Positions 21,719 to 32,399 are shown, numbered from the stretch's first letter. The stretch is 64,000 bases of DNA from Shewanella pneumatophori (GCF_023283895.1 NZ_JAKILB010000003.1:1-64000); one strand, 5' to 3'. Notes: generated from the sequence alone by a model not told the origin. Made by a program: numbers and translations.

Positions 21719-22177
21719 CTACAGTGAAAAATCTGCCAAGCGTTCGTTAGCAGCCAAATCTTCATTAAGAATCGCTGTTCGACTCTGCTCAATCTGTTGT
21801 TGCCATGCCGCTTCGTCCCACAACTCAAACTTATTGAGCTGTCCAACTAACATGACTCGTTTGTCTAAGTCGGCATATTGACGTAATGGCGGTGGCAACA
21901 GCATACGGCCATTACCATCTAATTCGCATTCATGGGCATAACCAAGCAATAAACGTTTTATTGCTCGTTCGGTAGGTTGTGTATCGGAAAGTAATGCTAG
22001 TTTAGCGGCTATCTGCTGCCATTCCTGAATGGGATACAGGAGTAAACAAGCAGATTGGATATCAACAGTAACAACAAGTTGACTATTATGGCAGGCGCTC
22101 AGCAGCTCACGGTATCGCTTTGGTATGGCGATCCGTCCTTTGGTATCAAGATTAATAGCGCTTGCCCCAGAAAACAC
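21719..22177 (-). CDS. mraZ: Transcriptional regulator MraZ
   Basis: First gene of the dcw cluster; a ring-forming AbrB-fold DNA-binding protein that represses its own promoter. The N-terminus FSGASAINLDTKGRIAIPKRY is the first swapped-hairpin domain, and CELDGNGRMLLPPPLRQYA is the second. The start is GTG at 22177, which restores the usual family N-terminus; an out-of-frame ATG lies 11 bases upstream. Length 152 is exactly that of E. coli. GTGG repeats upstream (22210-22233) fit its expected operator. Confidence 0.97.
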   Translation of the reverse strand: MFSGASAINLDTKGRIAIPKRYRELLSACHNSQLVVTVDIQSACLLLYPIQEWQQIAAKLALLSDTQPTERAIKRLLLGYAHECELDGNGRMLLPPPLRQYADLDKRVMLVGQLNKFELWDEAAWQQQIEQSRTAILNEDLAANERLADFSL

Positions 22178-22205
22178 CGTATTGTCATCCCTGCCGTTCT
22201 ATAAA

Positions 22206-22233
22206 TTATCCACAAATATCCACATTTCCCCAC
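22206..22233 (-). promoter_or_regulatory. MraZ operator candidate, overlapping a DnaA box
   Basis: On the minus strand GTGG occurs three times at exact 10-bp intervals (22233-30, 22223-20, 22213-10), as GTGGGGAAAT, GTGGATATTT and GTGGATAATT. MraZ is known to bind TGGG-like direct repeats with a 10-bp period. On the plus strand the same bases contain a strict DnaA box TTATCCACA (22206-22214) and the near match ATATCCACA (22216-22224), so either protein, or both, could bind. Confidence 0.65.
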
Positions 22234-22241
22234 AACAGCTA

Positions 22242-22271
22242 AGTTTAGGGATAGAACGCAAGACTTGTCAA
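22242..22271 (-). promoter_or_regulatory. mra (dcw) promoter
   Basis: Minus-strand -35 TTGACA (22271-22266, consensus), an 18-base spacer and -10 TAAACT (22247-22242). It lies about 65 bp upstream of mraZ, with the GTGG repeats directly downstream, the arrangement expected for MraZ autorepression. It probably drives the whole cluster at least to ftsW or further. Confidence 0.75.
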
Positions 22272-22670
22272 GGAAAGGCGCTTATTTAAAATCCAGCAAC
22301 CAAGCGGGTTAGCAGCTAATTAGGGGGAAATTTTAATGAAAGAGGTTAACGTGGATTTATGTGGGGATTGCCTAGCAATTATCGACTAAAAAGCAGTAAA
22401 AACAGTCACAAAACGGGCGAAAAACTCCACCTCAGGGGTTTTAATGTGGATATTATCCCCAATTTACAGCCAGCAAATACTAACCAAAGGCGGTTTAATT
22501 AGCTGCTTGCCTCCTCTAATTAGCCATTTTTTCGAGCAAAATATTAATCATAATTAACCCAAAGCTCATATGACTACACAGCAAATTATTTGCAGACACT
22601 CAAGCAAGGTTAAATATTAACCACCAGCTGCCGATAATATAAGTAACCTCTTTAATAAAAGGGCTGCACT
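22272..22670. other. Intergenic region between mraZ promoter and the next gene
   Basis: About 400 AT-rich bases with no credible gene. A second pair of 10-bp-spaced GTGG units reads on the plus strand at 22351-22370 (GTGGATTTAT then GTGGGGATTG), and a further TGTGGATAT lies at 22445-22453. These look like outlying copies of the motif near the mra promoter but in the opposite orientation. Confidence 0.5.
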
Positions 22671-23006
22671 ATGAGTCTCGATAGTATATACGCCATGCTC
22701 GCTAAACCGGTAATCGCCAAGGTGAGGGCTAAACGCAAGGTAAAACAACTTACAGCAAGCGCACAAATCACGCCTGATAACCATGCGCCACAGCAACCTC
22801 AATTACCCGAGCATTTAGAACGACGAAGTAATAAGGAAGATCGGCGTCAACAGCAAGATTTAGCTTACCCACTCGATCCCAGCCTTGAGAGAAGAAAAGC
22901 ACCAACAACCGATAGACGCCAAACACGTGCTTTACAAGAGAATGAGGATCAATCTGAGCCAGAGCAATTAGGATCTACTCACACTAAGATTGATATCAAT
23001 GTGTAA
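22671..23006 (+). CDS. Small hydrophilic protein of unknown function
   Basis: A 111-residue protein, rich in Arg, Gln, Glu and Asp, that I do not recognise. It starts with a possible amphipathic segment (SLDSIYAMLAKPVIAKVRAK) and continues as charged, probably disordered sequence with two similar arginine-rich blocks (LERRSNKEDRRQQ and LERRKAPTTDRRQ). No signal peptide or membrane segment. The start ATG has a weak site (AAGGGC). It diverges from mraZ and converges on glpK with a 29-bp gap. Codon use looks like its neighbours, so it is probably real; function cannot be inferred. Confidence 0.6.
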   Translation: MSLDSIYAMLAKPVIAKVRAKRKVKQLTASAQITPDNHAPQQPQLPEHLERRSNKEDRRQQQDLAYPLDPSLERRKAPTTDRRQTRALQENEDQSEPEQLGSTHTKIDINV

Positions 23007-23035
23007 GTAGAGAGCACCGATATAAATAGTCACAA

Positions 23036-24523
23036 CTATCGAGTTCGCATTACCGCTTGCTGCCAACCACTGTATAGGTTGTCCCGCTTTTCAGCGCTAA
23101 TTTGCGGCATAAAACTGCGCTCTACGCCTGCTTTAAGCTTTAACTCATCAGTAGATTGCCAAAACCCTACTGCAAGACCCGCCAAAAACGCTGCCCCCAT
23201 TGCGGTGGTTTCAGTCAGCTCAGGACGCTGTACTTCAACGTTGGTGATATCGGCTTGAAATTGCATCAAAAAGTCATTGGCGACGGCGCCACCATCAACT
23301 TTAATCTGTTTAAGCTCTACATCGCTGTCTTTAGCCATCGCATCTAATAGATCGCGGCTTTGATAAGCAATAGCTTCTAATGCGGCACGAATAATATGAT
23401 TACGATTAGCACCACGAGTTAAGCCAACTAATGCACCGCGTGCATCAGGATCCCAATATGGTGCGCCTAAGCCAACAAATGCTGGGATTAAATATACTCC
23501 ATTTGTGTCGGCTACTTTAGAAGCAAAATACTCGGTATCCTGCGCATCACGAATAAGCCCCAATTCGTCCCTAAGCCACTGCACGGTCGCACCGCCCATA
23601 AACACCGAACCTTCAAGTGCATAGTTGACTTCACCATTGGCGCCAATGGCAATGGTTGTTAATAAGCCATGCTTTGATTGCACCGCCTCTAACCCCGTAT
23701 TCATCAATAAAAAACACCCGGTACCATAGGTGTTTTTCGCCATTCCTGGTTCAATACATAACTGGCCAAACAGCGCAGCTTGTTGATCACCCGCCATGCC
23801 TGCAATCGCAATATTGCTTCCCTCACCCGCTATACGTGTATGACCATATACAGCTGATGAGGGCTTAACTTCAGGTAAAATTGAACGCGGAATACCTAAA
23901 GCTTGCAATAACTTGTCATCCCACTCTTGGGTATGAATATTAAATAGCATGGTACGAGACGCATTAGTTGGGTCCGTTACGTGGGCCTTTCCTTCCGTAA
24001 GCTTCCACACTAACCAAGTATCAATAGTGCCAAATAGTAGTTCACCTTTTTCGGCACGTTCACGCACGCCTTCAACGTTATCTAAGATCCATTTGATTTT
24101 AGTACCAGAAAAATAGGGGTCGAGCACTAAGCCCGTTGTTTTCTTAACATAATCTTCAAGGCCAGCATCTTTGAGCTCATCGCAAATATCTTTACTACGG
24201 CGACACTGCCAAACAATCGCGTTATATACCGGCTTGCCAGTGACTTTATCCCAAATAACCGTCGTTTCACGTTGGTTAGTGATCCCAATAGCGGCAACAT
24301 CTTCACTATGAATATCGGCACGGGCAAGCACCTCGATTAACGTTGAGCTTTGTGAAGCCCAGATCTCCATCGCATCATGCTCAACCCAACCAGGTTTTGG
24401 ATACATCTGACTAAATTCGCGCTGAGAGCTCGCCACCATATTGGTATTTTGATCAAATACGATTGCGCGTGAACTGGTTGTCCCTTGATCTAATGCGATG
24501 ATGTACTTCTTTGACACTGACAT
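23036..24523 (-). CDS. glpK: Glycerol kinase GlpK
   Basis: Phosphorylates glycerol to glycerol-3-phosphate, trapping it in the cell. The FGGY-family N-terminus [15 protein letters not shown] (near residue 10), the substrate-loop [11 protein letters not shown] and the C-terminal KVDGGA-type motif ([17 protein letters not shown]) are all present. Length is 495 (502 in E. coli). Start ATG has AAGGAAA immediately upstream. It lies 5 bp after a secreted SnoaL-like gene, so the two are probably co-transcribed. No glpF, glpD or glpR is in the window. Confidence 0.98.
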   Translation of the reverse strand: MSVSKKYIIALDQGTTSSRAIVFDQNTNMVASSQREFSQMYPKPGWVEHDAMEIWASQSSTLIEVLARADIHSEDVAAIGITNQRETTVIWDKVTGKPVYNAIVWQCRRSKDICDELKDAGLEDYVKKTTGLVLDPYFSGTKIKWILDNVEGVRERAEKGELLFGTIDTWLVWKLTEGKAHVTDPTNASRTMLFNIHTQEWDDKLLQALGIPRSILPEVKPSSAVYGHTRIAGEGSNIAIAGMAGDQQAALFGQLCIEPGMAKNTYGTGCFLLMNTGLEAVQSKHGLLTTIAIGANGEVNYALEGSVFMGGATVQWLRDELGLIRDAQDTEYFASKVADTNGVYLIPAFVGLGAPYWDPDARGALVGLTRGANRNHIIRAALEAIAYQSRDLLDAMAKDSDVELKQIKVDGGAVANDFLMQFQADITNVEVQRPELTETTAMGAAFLAGLAVGFWQSTDELKLKAGVERSFMPQISAEKRDNLYSGWQQAVMRTR

Positions 24524-24528
24524 TTTCC

Positions 24529-25080
24529 TTATTGGCGCGTTTCTTTGAGCAGGCCGATTTCTGGTTGAACAATCTCTGGCTTAGCCGCATCTTGCCACAC
24601 TTGCTCATCACAGGCGTGAGCGGGGTAATACCATACCGCATTAATCTTATCGCCATTCAGCTGATAAACACCTAGGCTGCACTGGCTACTTGGCTCACCA
24701 TCATGGCTCCACTGCACTTCTTCTACGGTGCTAACGTAATTCCCAGTAACCGTAACGCGTCTTAATGTCGCTTTAGCATTATTAAGGCTAGCAAAGTAAT
24801 CTGTCATTGCCGCACCTAGCTCATTTTGACTAGAGGTTTGAATATCCATCTTCATCGTAGAGACGTTAGACCAATGTATGTTTGGCGTTGTGTGCTTAAG
24901 TAACTGCTCAACACTATGATTATTAAAGGCTTGAATAAACTGCCTTACCACCTTTACAGGTTCAGGCTCATTAGCAGCTACAGGCTTAGTCGCCACTACA
25001 GACTCTACGCCGCTGTTTGCCAATGACGTAAAACTAAAACACGCTGCGCTAAGCGCAAATAACCAAATTTGGGGTTTCAT
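24529..25080 (-). CDS. Secreted SnoaL/NTF2-like protein
   Basis: A 183-residue protein with a signal peptide ([14 protein letters not shown], cleaved about residue 21) and a cystatin-like NTF2/SnoaL fold: [26 protein letters not shown] followed by alternating strands. The fold serves many roles (small-molecule enzyme, ligand binding), so the reaction is unknown. Two cysteines (SSQCSLG and HACDEQ) could form a disulfide in the periplasm. It stands immediately upstream of glpK, which suggests co-expression with glycerol use, but a functional link is inference. Confidence 0.75.
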   Translation of the reverse strand: MKPQIWLFALSAACFSFTSLANSGVESVVATKPVAANEPEPVKVVRQFIQAFNNHSVEQLLKHTTPNIHWSNVSTMKMDIQTSSQNELGAAMTDYFASLNNAKATLRRVTVTGNYVSTVEEVQWSHDGEPSSQCSLGVYQLNGDKINAVWYYPAHACDEQVWQDAAKPEIVQPEIGLLKETRQ

Positions 25081-25266
25081 GGTAAACCTCTTTTATATTC
25101 TGCTATCTACAACCATTGATATCTTAAATGCTCCGGCCATCACATATTGTGGTGCCCTCATCTTTTTTACCATGAAAACAGACTAATCGTAATCACCTAA
25201 ACGCGATAGCTATTAATAACAGCAACAAATCCTCTCTCAAGGGTTAATGGTAAAGAGAGTGACTTA

Positions 25267-25326
25267 CTGTACAAACCCTCTCCCATGCCATCCATGGCAT
25301 TCGAGGATAAGTACTTCCTGTACAAA
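25267..25326. repeat. Hairpin flanked by direct repeats
   Basis: An imperfect hairpin (CCTC at 25277, ATGCCAT, 2-base turn, ATGGCAT, GAGG ending 25306) is bracketed by two direct copies of CTGTACAAA (25267-25275 and 25318-25326). It resembles a short dispersed intergenic repeat, but no second copy was noticed in this window. Confidence 0.45.
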
Positions 25327-25350
25327 AAAGCCCCGCAAATGCGAGGCTTT
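25324..25350 (-). terminator. Terminator after fadL-like gene
   Basis: On the minus strand the stem AAAGCCTCGC, loop ATTT, GCGGGGCTTT is followed by TTTT, 36 bp past the stop of the FadL-type gene. One A-C mismatch in the stem. Confidence 0.8.
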
Positions 25351-25385
25351 AAAATCAATCGGGTATTACCCTTAGCACTAACCGA

Positions 25386-26672
25386 TTAGAAACGGTAAGT
25401 CGCTTGCACACCCACTAGAATGATGTTGCCGCTAACCTGGCCTTCAAATGTTCCGCCAAACATAGCCGATTGCTCATCGTGCTCATGGATTGGAGATTCA
25501 TCAGCAAAAATGTAAGTTGCACCAAAATCGAAATCTAGGCTTTCGCTATATTTATAGCCATAACCAACACTTAACCATAAGCGATCCACTTCTGGAATTG
25601 TAGTTGTACGGTTAGCATCAGAAACTGCAGCTTGGTCGTAAGCCACACCAGTTCTTAAAGTAGACTTGTCTGACAGCTGGTAAGTTGCACCAACTGCGAA
25701 GCGGTAGTTATCTTCCCAATTCTCTTGCTTAACTAAGATAGGATCAGCTGAAATCTCTGGGATCATAGCTTCAAGCTTTTCGAACGAGCTCCAATCAGTC
25801 CAGTTAACGCTTGCGTGCATAGCAAACTTATCAGTTAATTGATGGAAACTTGAGATTTCGGCAGTAGCTGGTAATGCCAATTCCATAGCACCAGCGTAGT
25901 GGCTAGAAGGTGCTTTGCCTTGAGCGATCATTGCTAAGTCAAAACCTAAACCTTTCGCTTCACCTTCAAGGTTTTGTTCTACTTCAGAGCGGTAGTTAAA
26001 ACCAATGCGGTTATTGGCATTAATCTGCCACGCACCACCTAACTGCCAACCCCACGCAGTATCATCGCCTTCCATATACTTAAGGGTTTTACCTTGTAAT
26101 GGACCTACTGAAGTAGGAGCTTGGGCACCAAAACTACCTTCACCTAGGATAAAGCGAACACCGGCACCAACACTGAATTGCTCGTTAATTCGGTAAGCCA
26201 CGTTTGGGTTAATTTCAATTGCAGTAATTGACGCTTCATTACCAAACTGAGTACCTAGGAAGTCATCGTCCAATTCAGTAGCCATACCAAAGTTGCTACC
26301 TAACGCTAAACCAAGGAACCACTGGTCGTTTAGCTGGTGAGATACATAGAAGTTAGGCACAACTGCATTACCAGCAATATCTTTAGCTGATGATGGTGTT
26401 GTTTGACCAGCAAAGCTTACGCTGCCATCAACATCGATGTTCGGCATAACCAAAATTGCACCAGTAGATACTTGCGTACCTTCTAGGTAAGTTAGCATAG
26501 CAGGATTACGGAACTGCACTGCTGCGTTATCGGCAATAGCCGCTTCACCAGCGTAGGCACGGCCTAAACCCGTTGCCGAATATTCAGCTAATTGAAAACC
26601 TGCTGCTTGAACTTGTGTAGCAGCTCCCAACATTGCTGTACTCACAGCAAGAGTAATTAAACGCTTATTCAT
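25386..26672 (-). CDS. FadL-family outer membrane transporter (OmpP1/TodX)
   Basis: A 428-residue outer membrane beta-barrel for hydrophobic substrates such as long-chain fatty acids. The signal peptide ends at TQVQA, and the mature N-terminus AGFQLAEYSATGLGRAYAG is the FadL hatch signature with the following NPA-type segment (FRNPAMLTYL). The C-terminus ends in the aromatic residue phenylalanine (YRF), as barrels do. ATG at 26672 is preferred over a TTG four codons upstream because it begins a proper signal peptide. Substrate (fatty acid or aromatic hydrocarbon) is not certain. Confidence 0.93.
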   Translation of the reverse strand: MNKRLITLAVSTAMLGAATQVQAAGFQLAEYSATGLGRAYAGEAAIADNAAVQFRNPAMLTYLEGTQVSTGAILVMPNIDVDGSVSFAGQTTPSSAKDIAGNAVVPNFYVSHQLNDQWFLGLALGSNFGMATELDDDFLGTQFGNEASITAIEINPNVAYRINEQFSVGAGVRFILGEGSFGAQAPTSVGPLQGKTLKYMEGDDTAWGWQLGGAWQINANNRIGFNYRSEVEQNLEGEAKGLGFDLAMIAQGKAPSSHYAGAMELALPATAEISSFHQLTDKFAMHASVNWTDWSSFEKLEAMIPEISADPILVKQENWEDNYRFAVGATYQLSDKSTLRTGVAYDQAAVSDANRTTTIPEVDRLWLSVGYGYKYSESLDFDFGATYIFADESPIHEHDEQSAMFGGTFEGQVSGNIILVGVQATYRF

Positions 26673-26732
26673 CTGTAATCTCAATTATGTTAACGAGGAG
26701 TAGAGTAATAACTCCATTTTTTAATGGCGGCG

Positions 26733-26760
26733 ATTTTACAATTGCAGAATATCTTTTCAA
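26733..26760 (-). promoter_or_regulatory. Candidate fadL-like promoter
   Basis: Minus-strand -35 TTGAAA (26760-26755), 16-base spacer, -10 TAAAAT (26738-26733), about 60 bp upstream of the start. The remaining bases 26761-27092 are very AT-rich and hold no gene that I can support. Confidence 0.6.
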
Positions 26761-27092
26761 GTACTTTATCAAAAACAGCATAAAACACTATATGAATTAA
26801 CTAAAAGCAGCTCAAAACAGGACAAGATCACATTTACCTACCGAAATACGAGGTACAAACTCAATACTTTCGTCGCTGAAATCATTAGGCAAACACAAGA
26901 GCAAACAGATAAAACAAATCAAATACATACACTTAAACCCACAAAAAGCACAAAACACCTGTACCTCTTTTAATTTGGTTAATTACAGCATGAATCACTA
27001 GCCATTTTATTCAAAAGGTTCTCCCTTATAGAGGTCGAAATAAAAAACCATAAAATACAGAGCATTAACCACACCAAAAACATCCTAAAAAC

Positions 27093-27124
27093 AAAAAGCC
27101 GCTTAGAGAAATTCTAAGCGGCTT
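27093..27124 (-). terminator. Terminator of the leuABCD operon
   Basis: Perfect 12-bp stem AAGCCGCTTAGA with a 5-base loop, followed on the minus strand by TTTTTGTTTTT. It lies about 60 bp beyond the leuD stop. Confidence 0.9.
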
Positions 27125-27183
27125 ATCAAAAACCCGACATCGGTACATGTGTACGCTATATTTTAGACCTGTTCAAGGCTAAA

Positions 27184-27789
27184 TCATGCTCTCCACGCAG
27201 GGATTTGAGCCTCATATTTAGCAATTGTATCGGCGTGTGACAATGTTAACCCGATAGCATCTAAACCATTCAACAGGTTATGCCTTGCTGATCCAGCAAT
27301 CTCAAAGTTAAATACTGCACCAGAAGGAGAGGTCACAGTTAACGACTCCAAATCAACTTCAATCTCAGCTCCCTCATTAGTATCAACTTCTAACATAAGC
27401 AGTTTAACTTCAGCATCAGCAAGCTTGACAGGTAATAAGCCATTATTAATTGAGTTACCGTAAAAGATATCTGCAAAGCTTGGCGCAATGATGACCTTAA
27501 ATCCGAAGTCTGCCAGTGCCCAAGGAGCATGTTCTCGACTAGAGCCACAACCGAAATTCTCTTGAGACACTAAAATCGAAGCACCTTGATAGCGTGGCTT
27601 ATTCAGATTAAAACTTGGGTTAGGCTGATCGCCCGCATCATCTAAATAACGCCAATCATGGAAAAGGTGCACACCAAACCCATCACGCGTCACTTTAGAT
27701 AGAAACTGTTTAGGGATAATTTGATCGGTATCGACATTGGCACTATCTAAAATAACCGCCAGCCCTGTATGTTTAGTAAATGGTTGCAT
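27184..27789 (-). CDS. leuD: 3-isopropylmalate dehydratase small subunit LeuD
   Basis: Small subunit of isopropylmalate isomerase, which converts 2- to 3-isopropylmalate with LeuC in leucine synthesis. The swivelling aconitase domain shows [12 protein letters not shown] (near residue 18) and [15 protein letters not shown] (near 72), the segment that contacts the substrate. Length 201 equals E. coli. It is last in the leuABCD operon, 10 bp after leuC. Confidence 0.98.
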   Translation of the reverse strand: MQPFTKHTGLAVILDSANVDTDQIIPKQFLSKVTRDGFGVHLFHDWRYLDDAGDQPNPSFNLNKPRYQGASILVSQENFGCGSSREHAPWALADFGFKVIIAPSFADIFYGNSINNGLLPVKLADAEVKLLMLEVDTNEGAEIEVDLESLTVTSPSGAVFNFEIAGSARHNLLNGLDAIGLTLSHADTIAKYEAQIPAWRA

Positions 27790-27799
27790 CTAATTACTC

Positions 27800-29200
27800 C
27801 TAATAAGGCTTACGAATATCAACGAAGTGACCCGCAACCGCAGCGGCTGCGGCCATAGCTGGACTCACTAGATGAGTGCGGCTACCACGGCCTTGTCGAC
27901 CTTCAAAGTTACGGTTACTTGTCGATGCACAGCGGTCGCCAGCTTCCAACTTGTCATCATTCATCGCTAAGCACATTGAACAGCCGGGTAAGCGCCATTC
28001 AAAGCCTGCCTCCAAAAAGATTTTGTCTAGCCCTTCAGCTTCTGCTTGCTCTTTAACTAAGCCAGAGCCCGGTACTACAATCGCCTTAACGCCAGCAGCA
28101 ACTTTACGCCCTTTCGCATGTACCGCTGCAGCGCGCAGATCTTCAATACGTGAATTAGTACAAGAACCAATAAACACCTTATTAATGCTAACGTCTGTCA
28201 TCAAGGTGCCTGCAGTAAGGTCAACATATTGCAGCGCGCTTTCAATGCTGGTTTTAACTGTAGAGTTAGTTTCATCAGCTGGATTAGGTACCAATTGGTC
28301 AATCGCAACCACTTGCCCAGGGTTGGTCCCCCATGTTAGCTGCGGCGCAATATCTTTAGCATCTAACACTACTGATGCATCAAATACGGCATCAGCATCT
28401 GTTTTAAGCTCCTGCCAAGCTGCTAACGCTTGCTCCCAGTTCGCACCTTTGGGCGCAAATTCGCGACCTTTCAAGTATTCAGCCGTGGTAGCATCTGGGG
28501 CAATCATGCCCGCTTTTGCACCCATTTCGATAGCCATATTGCAGACGGTCATACGGCCTTCCATCGTCAGCGCTTCAATCGCCTCACCACAAAACTCAAC
28601 AACATAACCTGTACCGCCGTCCATACCGATCTTACCGATAATGGCTAGCACAATATCTTTAGCCGTTATTCCGCTAGCAACATGACCGCGTACCTCAATT
28701 TTCATAGTTTTAGCTTTTAATTGACGCAAAGTCTGCGTCGCCATAACATGCTCAACCTCAGAAGTACCGATACCAAACGCTAAAGCGCCAAATGCACCGT
28801 GTGTCGCAGTGTGTGAGTCGCCACAAACAATAACCGTACCCGGCAAAGTGATGCCAAGCTCAGGGCCCATTACATGCACAATCCCCTGGTTTTTATGATG
28901 AATATCATATAGGCGCACACCAAACTCTTTACAGTTACGCTCAAGGGTTTCTACCTGAGTGCGTGCCATAGGGCTTAGTGCTTCTAAGCTCGCACTGGTG
29001 GTTGAAGTATTGTGATCCATGGTGGCAAAGGTCTTTCCTGCCGCGCGCAATCTGCGCCCAGCAACTTCTAAACCACTAAAAGCTTGCGGTGAAGTCACCT
29101 CATGCACTAAATGCCTGTCTACATAAATGATTGGTGCTTCGCCTTCTGGTGCCACAACTACATGGCTGTCCCAGACTTTTTCATACAACGTCTTAGCCAT
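27800..29200 (-). CDS. leuC: 3-isopropylmalate dehydratase large subunit LeuC
   Basis: Aconitase-type large subunit carrying the 4Fe-4S cluster. Cluster ligands are visible: one cysteine in [13 protein letters not shown] (near residue 347) and two in [11 protein letters not shown] (near 407-410). The active-site segment [19 protein letters not shown] is intact. Length 466 equals E. coli. Only 3 bp separate it from leuB, pointing to tight co-translation. Confidence 0.98.
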   Translation of the reverse strand: MAKTLYEKVWDSHVVVAPEGEAPIIYVDRHLVHEVTSPQAFSGLEVAGRRLRAAGKTFATMDHNTSTTSASLEALSPMARTQVETLERNCKEFGVRLYDIHHKNQGIVHVMGPELGITLPGTVIVCGDSHTATHGAFGALAFGIGTSEVEHVMATQTLRQLKAKTMKIEVRGHVASGITAKDIVLAIIGKIGMDGGTGYVVEFCGEAIEALTMEGRMTVCNMAIEMGAKAGMIAPDATTAEYLKGREFAPKGANWEQALAAWQELKTDADAVFDASVVLDAKDIAPQLTWGTNPGQVVAIDQLVPNPADETNSTVKTSIESALQYVDLTAGTLMTDVSINKVFIGSCTNSRIEDLRAAAVHAKGRKVAAGVKAIVVPGSGLVKEQAEAEGLDKIFLEAGFEWRLPGCSMCLAMNDDKLEAGDRCASTSNRNFEGRQGRGSRTHLVSPAMAAAAAVAGHFVDIRKPY

Positions 29201-29203
29201 GAC

Positions 29204-30301
<1,098 letters not shown>

Positions 30302-30355
30302 TCAGCTAACTCCTGTATTTTTAAACTTAAATTCTGTCATTTAATTGTGGATTCG

Positions 30356-31927
30356 TTACACACTGCCAAGTGCTTGCTTAGTTTGTTGAATGCGCTCTTT
30401 GCAATCGGCAACCATGTCGGCGCGCCAAGTCAGATTCATCACATGAATAAGCGCCTTAGCCGAGGCTTCTACAACATCGGTCGCTAGCCCTAAACCATGA
30501 AAATTCTGCTCACGGTATTTAGCTGTAATATCCACTTGGCCTAATGCATTTTGCCCTTCACCCTTAGCGCTCAATTGATAACTAGTGATATTGATTTCAC
30601 AACCTGTTGCCCGCGCAACCGCTTTATAAGCGGCATCGACAGGGCCGTTGCCCGTAGCAGCTTCAGTAACAACATCGCCATTTATCGCGACTTTCACCGT
30701 GGCAGTTGCGCTGCCTTCTGTTGAGTCTGAATGCACAACTAATTGCTGTAATTTATAATGATCATCGGCTTCAGCTTGCGCCTCCATAAAGGCAAGGGCT
30801 TCTAAGTCGTAATCAAATACTTGGCCTTTTTTGTCCGCTAACGCCAAAAACTCTTCGTACAAGATATCCATATCATAATCATGCTCGCCATAACCTAATT
30901 CCGTCATGCGGTGCTTAATCACATGACGACCTGAACGAGAAGTCATATTCAGGTTATTACGATTAAGGCCAATGCTTTCTGGCGTCATAATTTCGTATGT
31001 ATTTTGCGCCTTTAACATGCCGTCTTGATGAATACCGGAGGAATGAGTAAAGGCGTTAGCACCGACAATCGCCTTGTTGGCTTGTACTGGCATATTACAA
31101 AGCTGGCTCACCAAACTAGAGGTACGGTGGATCTCTTTAGCGTTAATGCCTGTTTCTAACCCTAACTCCCCTTTGCGTGTCGATAAGATCATCGCAATTT
31201 CTTCAAGTGAACAGTTACCCGCACGCTCACCAATACCATTAACGGTACATTCAATTTGTCGTGCACCATGTTGCACTGCGGTAATAGAGTTAGCGACCGA
31301 TAAGCCCAAGTCGTCATGACAGTGAACCGAGATCACTGCTTGATCTATATTCGGCACACGGTTAAACAAAGTTTGAATAATGCCGCCAAATTCACTTGGT
31401 ACTGTGTAACCCACAGTGTCAGGAATATTAATAGTGCGCGCGCCCGCTTTGATCGCCTCTTCTACCATACGGCAAAGGTTATCAATCGGTGTACGACCCG
31501 CATCTTCACAAGAAAACTCCACATCATCGGTAAATCGACGAGCGTATTTCACCGCACCAACAGCCATTTCCAATACTTGGTCGAATGAACGCTTTAGCTT
31601 ACTTTCAACGTGAATGGTTGAAGTTGAAATAAAAGTATGGATACGGAACTGATCCGCTACTGACATAGCTTGCGCTGCAGCATCAATATCTTTTTCAAGT
31701 GCACGGGATAAAGCACAAACGCGGCTATTTTTAATCGTGCGAGCAATAGTTTGTACTGACTCAAAATCTCCTGGAGACGACACAGGAAAACCCACTTCCA
31801 TTACATCTACACCTAAACGCTCTAGCGCGAGTGCAATTTGAAGTTTTTCTTTAACCGTTAAACTTGCTGCTAATGCTTGCTCACCATCACGTAAGGTGGT
31901 GTCAAATATAATCACTCGGTTAGACAT
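30356..31927 (-). CDS. leuA: 2-isopropylmalate synthase LeuA
   Basis: Condenses 2-ketoisovalerate with acetyl-CoA, the first committed step to leucine. The HMGL-like barrel starts [18 protein letters not shown]; metal ligands are the Asp of that segment and [15 protein letters not shown] (near residue 204). The C-terminal regulatory LeuA dimer domain (about 390-523) that binds leucine is present. Length 523 matches E. coli. Expression is set by the leader peptide and attenuator directly upstream. Confidence 0.98.
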   Translation of the reverse strand: MSNRVIIFDTTLRDGEQALAASLTVKEKLQIALALERLGVDVMEVGFPVSSPGDFESVQTIARTIKNSRVCALSRALEKDIDAAAQAMSVADQFRIHTFISTSTIHVESKLKRSFDQVLEMAVGAVKYARRFTDDVEFSCEDAGRTPIDNLCRMVEEAIKAGARTINIPDTVGYTVPSEFGGIIQTLFNRVPNIDQAVISVHCHDDLGLSVANSITAVQHGARQIECTVNGIGERAGNCSLEEIAMILSTRKGELGLETGINAKEIHRTSSLVSQLCNMPVQANKAIVGANAFTHSSGIHQDGMLKAQNTYEIMTPESIGLNRNNLNMTSRSGRHVIKHRMTELGYGEHDYDMDILYEEFLALADKKGQVFDYDLEALAFMEAQAEADDHYKLQQLVVHSDSTEGSATATVKVAINGDVVTEAATGNGPVDAAYKAVARATGCEINITSYQLSAKGEGQNALGQVDITAKYREQNFHGLGLATDVVEASAKALIHVMNLTWRADMVADCKERIQQTKQALGSV

Positions 31928-31993
31928 CTATTTTCTCCATCGAACATCATTGTTCAGTTATGCGTTCACGTTGCTATTGGGCAATTTAGATAC

Positions 31994-32019
31994 AAAAAAC
32001 CCCGCGTTGGTTGCGGGGT
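31994..32019 (-). terminator. leu attenuator terminator
   Basis: On the minus strand ACCCCGC, a 7-base loop AACCAAC, GCGGGGT and six T form a strong terminator 67 bp before leuA and 34 bp after the leader peptide stop. Its place after a leucine-codon leader shows it is the attenuator. Confidence 0.9.
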
Positions 32020-32052
32020 CTATTTATGCTGGCTGTTTAAAAGCGTATAGCA

Positions 32053-32121
32053 CTAAGTCCTCCGCGCAGGTTCTGCGAGAATGAGAATAAGGAGTCCTAA
32101 TAATGCATAGCTACATTTCAT
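32053..32121 (-). CDS. leuL: leu operon leader peptide
   Basis: A 22-residue minus-strand reading frame (ATG at 32121, TAG at 32053-32055) with the run LLGLLILIL: six leucine codons in nine (TTA TTA GGA CTC CTT ATT CTC ATT CTC), then AEPARRT. It lies between the leu promoter and a rho-independent terminator before leuA, the layout of classical ribosome-mediated attenuation: shortage of charged tRNA-Leu would stall the ribosome here and prevent the terminator. A GTG directly before the ATG is an alternative start. The isoleucine codons interleaved with leucine suggest it may also sense isoleucine (inference). Confidence 0.88.
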   Translation of the reverse strand: MKCSYALLGLLILILAEPARRT

Positions 32122-32179
32122 CACTTTTTATTCAACCTAAGTAAATAATTATTCCACACAACACTGTGAGGACGGTTAA

Positions 32180-32208
32180 TTTTTAACTTGCCCGGGCATC
32201 AGTGTCAA
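32180..32208 (-). promoter_or_regulatory. leu operon promoter
   Basis: Minus-strand -35 TTGACA (32208-32203, consensus), 17-base spacer, -10 TAAAAA (32185-32180), about 60 bp before leuL. Confidence 0.75.
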
Positions 32209-32287
32209 CCATGAATTCGCTTACCTCAGTTATTTTCAGGTGGATTATCGCTCAAAAAAAGCAAAATAAAGATATTTTATAGCGCAA

Positions 32288-32309
32288 ATTAAATCATTAG
32301 CGATTTAAT
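32288..32309. promoter_or_regulatory. Inverted repeat, possible operator
   Basis: ATTAAATC and GATTTAAT form a perfect 8-bp inverted repeat around a 6-bp centre in the divergent region between leuL and the TPR-protein gene. It could be a binding site for a dimeric regulator acting on either gene. AT-rich repeats arise readily by chance. Confidence 0.35.
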
Positions 32310-32393
32310 ATTGTTTCAACTCGTACAAATCATTAACCTGCCGCAATATTCTCGCGCCCCTAGCTTTTTTATGCATATTTTATTTAGATTCGC

Positions 32394-32399
32394 TATAAT
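32394..32399 (+). promoter_or_regulatory. -10 element for the TPR/GGDEF-like gene
   Basis: TATAAT in the context CGCTATAATGCGG, 55 bp before the start; no convincing -35 box is seen at the usual distance. Confidence 0.4.

Noticed and set aside
22206..22453. Replication origin suggested by several DnaA-box-like 9-mers
   Set aside because: Only one strict box, no DnaA or gidA gene, and the 10-bp phasing is better explained by MraZ repeats.
27876..28648. 243-codon frame opposite leuC
   Set aside because: Shadow of leuC; the translation is Ser/Ala/Thr-rich with no domain, and the opposite strand codes for a full enzyme.
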